DNA from: CAYWKL01 sp964459095
Lineage (GTDB): Bacteria > Patescibacteriota > Microgenomatia > Daviesbacterales > UBA10151
Direction of reading: 5' to 3'
Assembly: GCA_964459095.1 (NCBI GenBank)
Contig: CAYWKL010000030.1
Location: 1-10,460, forward strand
DNA length: 10,460 nucleotides
Part shown: one piece after another, positions 6,486 through 10,460 of the stretch
Position numbering within the stretch: the stretch's first letter is position 1
Layout: every line of letters starts with the position of its first letter
Notes under the pieces: model-generated
Told to the model about the DNA's origin: nothing
What the model saw: only the letters and a program-made list of their open reading frames with translations
The model's database searches: none
Made by a program: the position numbers and the translations under genes

Positions 6486-6511
6486 TTCTTCTTAAGAAAA
6501 TATGCTATGCT
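6482..6511 (+). promoter_or_regulatory. Weak candidate promoter of the third small pilin-like gene
   Basis: TTAATT (6482-6487, a poor -35), 18-bp spacer, TATGCT (6506-6511, four of six), then nine bases to the ATG at 6521. An overlapping TATGCT lies at 6501-6506. The match is weak, but the geometry repeats that of the stronger promoters in the window. A TTCTTAAGAA palindrome (6487-6496 area) sits in the spacer. Confidence 0.3.
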
Positions 6512-6520
6512 AATTCCAGC

Positions 6521-6970
6521 ATGGCAAAAAGAAAATATTTCTTTTTAATTTCAAGCATATTAGTTTTATTTTTTCTTTTTTTGATACCAGTTTTAGATAT
6601 TCAACCTCTTGCACAATTAAGTCAACCTGGTAGGCCAAATCAGACAGGAACAAACATAATTGATGTAGGTATCATTACTGATCCTAATCAGCCTGCTGGG
6701 GTAAAAGAGCTGCAAGCTTTAATCCAGAGGCTTTTAAATGTTGGCGTTGCGCTAGCTTTTATTGCTTTAACCGCAGTTTTAGTTTGGGCTGGGATAAAGT
6801 TTTTAACCTCAGGTGGTGATCAAAAACAAATTCAAAGTGCTTATGACATGATAACCTGGGCTGTTATAGGGATATTATTTTTAGCTTTGGCTTGGATAAT
6901 AATACTCTTAATAGAAAACTTTACAGGAGTTAAGGTTACCCAGTTTTGTATAGGGTTTGACTGTCAATGA
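6521..6970 (+). CDS. Pilin-like two-helix secreted protein, divergent member
   Basis: A 149-residue protein with a basic start (M-A-K-R-K) and a hydrophobic signal segment (about 6-27), then an outer linker of some 40 residues rich in Pro, Gln and Asn. Two helices (about 72-96 and 111-133) surround F-L-T-S-G-G-D-Q-K-Q-I-Q-S-A. The S-G-G-D loop and the W-A-G-I-K before it link it to the two preceding genes, but it is closer in the loop (I-Q-S-A, then T-W-A-x-x-G) to the C-terminus of the 694-residue protein. The tail has two cysteines (F-C-I-G-F-D-C-Q) that could form a disulfide. It is the last gene of the plus-strand cluster and converges on the SpoIID gene. No Shine-Dalgarno site precedes the ATG. 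Confidence 0.82.
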   Translation: MAKRKYFFLISSILVLFFLFLIPVLDIQPLAQLSQPGRPNQTGTNIIDVGIITDPNQPAGVKELQALIQRLLNVGVALAFIALTAVLVWAGIKFLTSGGDQKQIQSAYDMITWAVIGILFLALAWIIILLIENFTGVKVTQFCIGFDCQ

Positions 6971-7082
6971 TAACTCAAATCTTAGATCTCAAATGTCAAA
7001 TCTGCATCTTAAATCTTAAACCTTTAAAAGTTTTGCAGTTCTAAGTTATAGTTTTGAGTTTTGAATTTTGAGATTTGAGTTA
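6971..7082. repeat. Facing degenerate heptamer arrays forming a large imperfect inverted repeat
   Basis: The region between the convergent genes is almost wholly 7-bp-period sequence. The left arm reads AACTCAA, ATCTTAG, ATCTCAA, ATGTCAA, a six-base unit ATCTGC, then ATCTTAA twice (6972-7019). The right arm, read on the minus strand from 7081, gives AACTCAA, ATCTCAA, AATTCAA, AACTCAA, AACTATA, ACTTAGA, ACTGCAA. The outer ends TAACTCAAATCT (6971-6982) and AGATTTGAGTTA (7071-7082) are perfect 12-bp complements. The right end includes the stop codon of the SpoIID gene. It could fold as a long AT-rich hairpin and serve as a bidirectional terminator, but there is no canonical GC stem with T run. 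Confidence 0.8.
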
Positions 7083-8792
7083 CTTTCTCTCTATATTAAA
7101 TAAAGGTGATTTTATAGAAATATTTCCAGGTGCTCTTAAGTTAAAAGCTTTTTTAAAATCAGCACCATTTATAGAAACCCCTCCCTGATCTGTTGAAAAA
7201 TTTACACTTGCTGTATTTCCGTCATTGCTATAAACAACTGAGGCAGAATTAACACTTGAGTATCCCACTGATAAAGACCTTGCTTTGTCTCTTAGCTCCC
7301 CTATTGAATAAGGGTTTCCTCCCCAGCAACCACCAGTAGGAACAACTCTATCATCAGACTGCCCATGTTTAATTAAAACCACCCAAGCATTTAATATATC
7401 AGCAAGCTCCTCAGAGGTGAGCCATGGATGGGATTTTCCGCATGAGTTTCCTGATCTATCCTTATACCATCCTTTATAAAACCAGGGAGAACCAGCTAGC
7501 TTTTCATAAGCTTCCCCTGTCCAACAATCTTTAGAGGAGCATTTTGTATCCCAGCCAGAATTATTCCCATACCCTCCTGTTGTTGAAGAATACTGTGCAT
7601 TTGGCCCGCCTTCCATTACCCAGCCTCTTGTTTGATTAACTGCATCTTCCCATGCCCCACCTTTATTCATATCTTTATACACCTGGCAGCTCTCAGTAGG
7701 GCAAATTGATCCGCCCCGTCTTATTGCATAAGTTCTTGCAGCTACAGCCTGGGCTTTTAAAGCTTCCATTGGGAAGGAATTTGGCATTTCATAAATTCTT
7801 TTCATATATTCATCCTCAAAGTTTCTGTCACCTATTCCAGAAACATTAATAGTCCCTGGGACTCCATAAGATTTATTTAAAGTTGATCCAGGGTAATATG
7901 CTGCTAAAATACTTTCAGCATTTTGTCCTGCCTCAGCTCTTCCTTTTGCTCCGTACTGGCTCATGCCATTTCTGTGGGTGTATGCTCCAAAAGAAAAAGC
8001 CCCGAATGCTGGAGAAAAACCTGGATTAAATGTTGGAGCTGCATTTGGATCATCTGCTAGAGGAACATCCCCAACCGAGGTGGTAAAAGTTCCTGATTTT
8101 GCAGCTAAGATAGCTTGCTGTTTAGCAGAGAGTTCTGCAATTTTGCTAGATAAATCTGCCTGATAATCTTTTGCTTTTTTTATCTCCCCTTCCAAAAACG
8201 TCGCATTTTTATCTACATCTGCTTGCAAATAACTTAAGGCTACTTTATCTTTTTCTAGTTTCTCTTTCTGGGTGAGTAAATCTGCAGCTTCATTTGAAAT
8301 TGAATTTATAATTTTTCTATTCTCATTAATTGTTGCCAGATAATATAGCTTCTCAGAAAACTTCCCTTCATCCCCTAGAAGAATACTTAGGGTATCAAAT
8401 AAAAACCCGTGCCTGTAATCCTTATCAACTCTTTCATTAAAAATAGCCATTAGCTTAATTAATTTTTCTTTTCTAATATCTAAATCTGCTTCTTTTTTAG
8501 CTATTTTATAAGTTAAATTAGCTAACCCTACTTTAATTTGTTCTAACTGGCGGTTTAAGGCACCTGCTTGGCCTTCCAAAGGCTTTGTAGCAGCAACTGA
8601 TTGTTCTCTAGCTTTATTTAGTTCATTAATTTGCTTTTGGAGATCCTCTATCTCATCAGCATGAGCAGGTAGTATGTAGTATGTAGTATGTAGTATGTAT
8701 AAAGAAAAAATTAAGGCAAAAATAATAAATGCTGCTTTGCTTAATACATAATACCTAATACAATATACAAATTTCACGGCAGTTTTTTTCAT
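7080..8792 (-). CDS. Secreted SpoIID/LytB-domain protein with N-terminal coiled coil
   Basis: A 570-residue secreted protein. A long signal peptide (1-45, ending P-A-H-A) is followed by a coiled coil at about 46-230 (E-I-E-D-L-Q-K-Q-I-N-E-L-N start), like the PcsB/CwlO/EnvC murein-hydrolase regulators. A Pro/Ala-rich linker leads to a SpoIID/LytB domain from about residue 265: H-R-N-G-M-S-Q-Y-G-A-K-G (273-284), then E335-M-P-N-S-F-P-M-E-A-L-K-A-Q-A-V-A-A-R-T-Y-A with E335 at the position of the catalytic glutamate of SpoIID, then Y-S-S-T-T-G-G-Y near 401-408. SpoIID proteins are lytic transglycosylases that cut glycan strands lacking peptides. There is no sporulation context, so cell-wall remodelling or division is the likely role. 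Paired cysteines (364/369 and others) suggest disulfides outside the cell. Parts of the signal peptide are encoded by heptamer arrays. No Shine-Dalgarno site; the predicted leader is about seven bases. Confidence 0.9.
   Translation of the reverse strand: MKKTAVKFVYCIRYYVLSKAAFIIFALIFSLYILHTTYYILPAHADEIEDLQKQINELNKAREQSVAATKPLEGQAGALNRQLEQIKVGLANLTYKIAKKEADLDIRKEKLIKLMAIFNERVDKDYRHGFLFDTLSILLGDEGKFSEKLYYLATINENRKIINSISNEAADLLTQKEKLEKDKVALSYLQADVDKNATFLEGEIKKAKDYQADLSSKIAELSAKQQAILAAKSGTFTTSVGDVPLADDPNAAPTFNPGFSPAFGAFSFGAYTHRNGMSQYGAKGRAEAGQNAESILAAYYPGSTLNKSYGVPGTINVSGIGDRNFEDEYMKRIYEMPNSFPMEALKAQAVAARTYAIRRGGSICPTESCQVYKDMNKGGAWEDAVNQTRGWVMEGGPNAQYSSTTGGYGNNSGWDTKCSSKDCWTGEAYEKLAGSPWFYKGWYKDRSGNSCGKSHPWLTSEELADILNAWVVLIKHGQSDDRVVPTGGCWGGNPYSIGELRDKARSLSVGYSSVNSASVVYSNDGNTASVNFSTDQGGVSINGADFKKAFNLRAPGNISIKSPLFNIERK
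8669..8700 (-). repeat. Heptamer tandem repeat CTACATA in the SpoIID signal-peptide coding region
   Basis: On the minus strand the array reads ATACATA, CTACATA three times, then CTAC: the repeat at 5612-5643 with one base changed. It encodes YILHTTYYILP, the same eleven residues as in the pilin-like protein. Both copies continue with CCTG, two differing bases and CATGCT, giving P-A-H-A here and P-V-H-A there. Confidence 0.95.
8741..8768 (-). repeat. Degenerate heptamer array near the SpoIID gene start
   Basis: On the plus strand TTAATAC, ATAATAC, CTAATAC and AATATAC follow one another without a gap. In the gene these encode the unusual F-V-Y-C-I-R-Y-Y-V-L-S stretch ahead of the hydrophobic core of the signal peptide. 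This suggests the N-terminus was extended through repeat DNA. Confidence 0.75.
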
Positions 8793-8805
8793 AAGAAGAG
8801 ATTCA

Positions 8806-8833
8806 ATTTTACCATAACCATCCCATTTGACAA
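8806..8833 (-). promoter_or_regulatory. SpoIID gene promoter
   Basis: On the minus strand: -35 TTGTCA (8833-8828), 16-bp spacer, -10 TAAAAT (8811-8806). Transcription would start near 8799, about seven bases before the ATG at 8792. The -35 lies on the opposite strand of the same bases as the antitoxin -35. Confidence 0.55.
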
Positions 8834-8856
8834 AAGTATAACGAAATTAGTAAAAT
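8827..8856 (+). promoter_or_regulatory. Promoter of the VapBC-type module (predicted leaderless)
   Basis: Perfect -35 TTGACA (8827-8832), 18-bp spacer, -10 TAAAAT (8851-8856, five of six matches), then nine bases to the ATG at 8866. The expected start is about 8863, leaving at most about three leader bases. Confidence 0.7.
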
Positions 8857-8864
8857 CGTTATAC
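8836..8864. promoter_or_regulatory. Operator-like perfect dyad over the toxin-antitoxin promoter
   Basis: GTATAACGA (8836-8844) and TCGTTATAC (8856-8864) are perfect complements separated by 11 bases, so equivalent bases are about two helical turns apart. The dyad covers the promoter spacer, the last base of the -10 and the expected start. AbrB/MazE-like antitoxins bind such sites as dimers to repress their own operon, so this is the probable autoregulatory operator. Binding here would affect the divergent SpoIID promoter only at its upstream edge. Confidence 0.7.
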
Positions 8865-8865
8865 A

Positions 8866-9141
8866 ATGCAGCAAGTTACAATAGGTCCTAAATATCAGAT
8901 TGTTATTCCTAGAGAACTGAGGAAAGATTTTCCTGAAATAAAACCTGGAGCAAAGGTAAATATTTATAAAACAAAAAATAAAACTTTAGGTATTGACCCT
9001 AATACCCAGTCTTGGGTAGAAAGAACGAGCGGAATGATGACAGAAGCCTGGAAAAACACAGACCCTATTAAAGAGTTAGAGAAAATGAGGGAGGAATGGG
9101 AAGAAAGGTTGGAAAAACTTGAAGAAGACATCCGCAAATAA
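8866..9141 (+). CDS. AbrB/MazE-family antitoxin (VapB-like)
   Basis: A 91-residue protein. Residues 1-45 form a SpoVT/AbrB swapped-hairpin DNA-binding domain: V-T-I-G-P-K-Y-Q-I-V-I-P-R-E-L-R-K, then P-G-A-K-V-N-I-Y, then L-G-I-D-P. The rest is a linker and a strongly charged helix (I-K-E-L-E-K-M-R-E-E-W-E-E-R-L-E-K-L-E), the part that in this class wraps the toxin and blocks its active site. The following gene is a PIN toxin that overlaps it by 23 bases, so the two form a VapBC-type module. The ATG sits at the expected end of the promoter, with a perfect dyad just upstream that probably mediates autorepression. Called VapB-like by its partner; by fold it is MazE/AbrB. Confidence 0.92.
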   Translation: MQQVTIGPKYQIVIPRELRKDFPEIKPGAKVNIYKTKNKTLGIDPNTQSWVERTSGMMTEAWKNTDPIKELEKMREEWEERLEKLEEDIRK

Positions 9142-9553
9142 CTTGTTTGCGATTGATACAAATATATTTGTATATCTTTTTACTAGGAAGTCCCCTTTTC
9201 ATCTCCAGACAGAAGCATTCTTTAGACAAGTTATTAATAAACAGTGGTCCCTTATGACTTCTGTTATTACTCTAACAGAACTCTTATCCTTTAGAGCAGA
9301 AAAAAATCAACTCGCTAAGTTAAAAGAAGTTTTTCTCCTAACTCCAAATTTAACAATTCATATCGTAAACACCGAAATAGCAATGGAGGCAGGTAGAATT
9401 AGAAGGGAATATAGATTTAATCTTCCAGATTCTATTCAACTAGCTACAGCTCTTATAACAAAAGCCCAATTCTTTATAACAAATGATAACCGTTTAAAAC
9501 AATTTAAACAGTTAAAAATAATTTCCCTAAACCAACTAACTCCTAAATCCTAA
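9119..9553 (+). CDS. PIN-domain ribonuclease toxin (VapC-like)
   Basis: A 144-residue PIN domain covering nearly the whole chain. The four acidic residues of the metal site are present: D13 in F-A-I-D-T-N-I-F, E54 in T-L-T-E-L-L, D104 in L-P-D-S-I-Q-L-A-T-A, and D123 in I-T-N-D. VapC toxins are Mg-dependent ribonucleases that cut tRNA or rRNA when free of antitoxin; the target cannot be read from sequence. There is no ATG. The TTG at 9119 has AGAAAGG ending ten bases upstream and overlaps the antitoxin gene by 23 bases. A second TTG at 9143, directly after the antitoxin stop, would give a chain eight residues shorter. Either start implies translational coupling. The last codons (L-T-P-K-S, stop) lie inside a direct repeat that recurs at 10242. 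Confidence 0.92.
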   Translation: MKKTSANNLFAIDTNIFVYLFTRKSPFHLQTEAFFRQVINKQWSLMTSVITLTELLSFRAEKNQLAKLKEVFLLTPNLTIHIVNTEIAMEAGRIRREYRFNLPDSIQLATALITKAQFFITNDNRLKQFKQLKIISLNQLTPKS

Positions 9554-9568
9554 TTTTAAGTTGCAAAA
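9534..9568 (+). repeat. Direct repeat, left copy, before the second toxin-antitoxin pair
   Basis: AACTAACTCCTAAATCCTA (9534-9552) recurs exactly at 10242-10260, and AAGTTGCAAAA (9558-9568) recurs at 10280-10290. The first element forms the end of the PIN toxin gene and the second carries the TTGCAA -35 of the next gene. The copies are 708 bases apart and enclose the two-gene module. Confidence 0.85.
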
Positions 9569-9590
9569 TCCCTTAAATTTAAGCTAAGCT
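9561..9590 (+). promoter_or_regulatory. Weak candidate promoter with palindrome for the second toxin-antitoxin pair
   Basis: TTGCAA (9561-9566), 18-bp spacer, TAAGCT (9585-9590, three of six matches). The spacer holds a perfect 12-bp palindrome CTTAAATTTAAG (9572-9583) followed by AGCTAAGCT, a plausible operator for an autoregulated module. The -35 is shared with the much better promoter at 10283 through the direct repeat. Confidence 0.35.
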
Positions 9591-9611
9591 GGAGATAAAA
9601 CTTTAAGATTT

Positions 9612-9959
9612 ATGGCTAAAAACATAATTAAGTCTGAATTTTTATTTGAAGTAATAGATATTTTTGGCAGAAAAATTCATACAACTGCGGAATACTGGAA
9701 AAATATTAAGATACTTAAACATAGAGAATTAAAGTATGGTATAGATGAGGTTAAAAAGACTCTGGCAACACCTGATGAAGTAAGAAGAAGTATAACTGAT
9801 ACGACAATCCTGCTTTTTGCCAAAAAGGTTCAAAAACATGATATACTTATCGTTGCAGTCAAGGTTTTAAATGGTACAGGATTTTTAGTAACTTGTTACC
9901 AAACAAAAAAATATAAAGAGAAAGGTGAGTTATTATGGCCAACACAAAAAAGAAATTAG
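9612..9959 (+). CDS. Probable toxin: BECR-fold (barnase/EndoU/RelE-like, DUF4258-type) nuclease
   Basis: A 115-residue protein with the pattern of small BECR-fold nuclease-like proteins. It has an opening strand pair (F-L-F-E-V-I-D and G-R-K-I-H-T-T), W29-x-x-I with K-H37-R-E-L (family form R-H-P-E-L), and D-E-V-K-K-T-L-A-T-P-D-E-V-R-R-S. Strands L-L-F-A-K-K and L-I-V-A-V-K-V are followed by G-F-L-V-T-C-Y-Q-T-K-K. H37, R58 and T94/Y96 are candidate active-site residues by pattern only. It overlaps by 25 bases a DUF2283 gene, a family known as a partner of such toxins, so a toxin-first module is likely. The ATG at 9612 has no Shine-Dalgarno site at normal spacing; GGAG at 9591-9594 is 17 bases away. 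RNase activity is inferred, not shown. Confidence 0.7.
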   Translation: MAKNIIKSEFLFEVIDIFGRKIHTTAEYWKNIKILKHRELKYGIDEVKKTLATPDEVRRSITDTTILLFAKKVQKHDILIVAVKVLNGTGFLVTCYQTKKYKEKGELLWPTQKRN

Positions 9960-10225
9960 AGAAAATCTCTTCTAAGACAGTAAGGATGTATCTTGACCCA
10001 ATAGCAAATACTCTTAATATCTGGTGGGACGACCCAAAAAAAGCCTATGCTTCTGAAGAGGTGGATTCACCAACCAGCAATGATGTAATCATAAAAGATA
10101 AACAAGGAAAACCTATTAGTATTGAGATTATTGGTATTTTTCCAAAAGAACTAAACATTGCTGAGTACTTAAAAAATAAAACCGTTATTAAAAAGCAAGA
10201 CCTTTACCTGTTAGAAGCAAGGTGA
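9935..10225 (+). CDS. DUF2283-family protein, probable antitoxin
   Basis: A 96-residue protein. After a basic lead (A-N-T-K-K-K-L-E-K) the DUF2283 pattern follows: V-R-M-Y-L-D-P-I-A-N-T-L-N-I-W-W (family form Y-D-x-x-A-D-x-L-Y-I), E-E-V-D, N-D-V-I-I-K-D-K-Q-G-K-P-I-S-I-E-I-I-G. DUF2283 proteins are small beta-rich proteins often encoded beside BECR-fold toxins. This one overlaps the preceding gene by 25 bases and has the clear Shine-Dalgarno AAAGGTGAG (9921-9929), about six bases before the ATG. The antitoxin could thus be translated more strongly than the toxin, which fits the toxin-first order. No separate DNA-binding domain is visible, so autoregulation is uncertain. Confidence 0.8.
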   Translation: MANTKKKLEKISSKTVRMYLDPIANTLNIWWDDPKKAYASEEVDSPTSNDVIIKDKQGKPISIEIIGIFPKELNIAEYLKNKTVIKKQDLYLLEAR

Positions 10226-10241
10226 GTTTTAATGTGTGTTT

Positions 10242-10291
10242 AACTAACTCCTAAATCCTAGTTAACTAATCCCTAGTTCAAGTTGCAAAAA
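10242..10291 (+). repeat. Direct repeat, right copy, with heptamer periodicity
   Basis: AACTAACTCCTAAATCCTA (10242-10260) and AAGTTGCAAAA (10280-10290) repeat the elements at 9534 and 9558. Between them lies extra 7-bp-period sequence (TAACTAA, TCCCTAG, TTCAAGT), absent from the left copy. The second element supplies the -35 of the next gene. Confidence 0.85.
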
Positions 10292-10311
10292 TCAAATAAA
10301 TTTAGTATAAT
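10283..10311 (+). promoter_or_regulatory. Strong promoter for the gene at 10358
   Basis: -35 TTGCAA (10283-10288), 17-bp spacer, perfect -10 TATAAT (10306-10311). Transcription would start near 10318, giving a leader of about 40 bases that carries the Shine-Dalgarno AGGAG (10348-10352). Unlike most genes in the window, this one has a normal leader. Confidence 0.75.
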
Positions 10312-10357
10312 ATGCGCTAGAAAATAGCTTTATTAGATTTAATATCTAGGAGCTAAT

Positions 10358-10460
10358 ATGAATATTCAACACACAGAGCAGCGAATAGATAGTTCTCCTT
10401 CTCCTAGTGAGCTGAGACAATCACAAGATTTAATAGGCTTTTTAGGAAAAACTTTTCAAT
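10358..10460 (+). CDS. Unrecognised protein, N-terminal fragment (runs off the right edge)
   Basis: Thirty-four codons are open from the ATG at 10358 to the end of the window. The start is well supported: AGGAG ends five bases before it and a consensus promoter lies upstream. The visible peptide is hydrophilic, with a Ser/Pro-rich stretch (D-S-S-P-S-P-S-E-L) followed by Q-D-L-I-G-F-L-G-K-T-F. It shows no signal peptide or membrane helix, so a cytoplasmic protein is likely. I do not recognise the family from this fragment. Confidence 0.75.
   Translation, partial: MNIQHTEQRIDSSPSPSELRQSQDLIGFLGKTFQ

Noticed and set aside
7963..8163. Plus-strand open frame opposite the SpoIID gene
   Set aside because: Antisense shadow over the linker and coiled coil; no ribosome site or recognisable domain.
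8964..9161. Minus-strand frame opposite the antitoxin gene
   Set aside because: Shadow of the charged C-terminal helix (Ser/Leu-rich when read antisense).
1..10460. tRNA, rRNA, tmRNA or riboswitch
   Set aside because: No cloverleaf, rRNA segment, tmRNA end or known riboswitch pattern was found in the gaps between genes, all of which are shorter than 150 bases.

Overview
The window is AT-rich, gene-dense bacterial DNA and looks like a member of the Candidate Phyla Radiation (Patescibacteria), probably Microgenomates-like. This rests on protein content: a tandem set of two-helix TrbC/VirB2-type pilin-like proteins, a membrane bPH protein followed by a tiny two-helix protein, a phosphatase-like/transmembrane/beta-propeller protein, a coiled-coil SpoIID protein and small toxin-antitoxin modules. 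TGA is used as a stop (for example near 2837, 5988 and 6968), so code 11 fits and the recoded-TGA lineages do not. The lineage is an inference; no rRNA or other decisive marker is present.

Left block (1-3391, minus strand). The order of transcription is bPH-domain membrane protein, small two-helix protein, phosphatase-like/propeller protein, then smpB. After smpB comes the start of pyrB (aspartate carbamoyltransferase), which runs off the left edge. pyrB has its own promoter, and an intrinsic terminator sits between that promoter and its start codon, with a 13-codon leader ORF ending just before the hairpin. This layout looks like transcription attenuation.

Middle block (3475-6970, plus strand). 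Four consecutive genes each carry the same two-helix pilin-like module with an S-G-G-D-type loop between the helices. In the first gene the module is the C-terminus of a large secreted protein whose N-terminal M14 carboxypeptidase-like domain has lost both zinc-binding histidines. No secretion ATPase or other secretion-system gene is visible here.

Right block. A minus-strand murein-acting SpoIID protein with a PcsB/CwlO-like coiled coil (7080-8792) diverges from a VapBC-type toxin-antitoxin pair (8866-9553). Their promoters overlap, and a perfect 9-bp dyad covers the antitoxin promoter. A second probable toxin-antitoxin pair follows (BECR-fold nuclease-like plus DUF2283, 9612-10225), bordered by two copies of a short direct repeat. 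A new gene with a consensus promoter and Shine-Dalgarno site starts at 10358 and runs off the right edge.

Two themes cross the window. First, several genes have a -35/-10 pair, often with an 18-bp spacer, placed so that transcription would start within a few bases of the ATG, suggesting leaderless mRNAs. Second, 7-bp-period tandem repeats recur. One near-identical array encodes part of the signal peptide of two unrelated secreted proteins on opposite strands, and degenerate arrays fill the convergent intergenic region and the borders of the second toxin-antitoxin pair.
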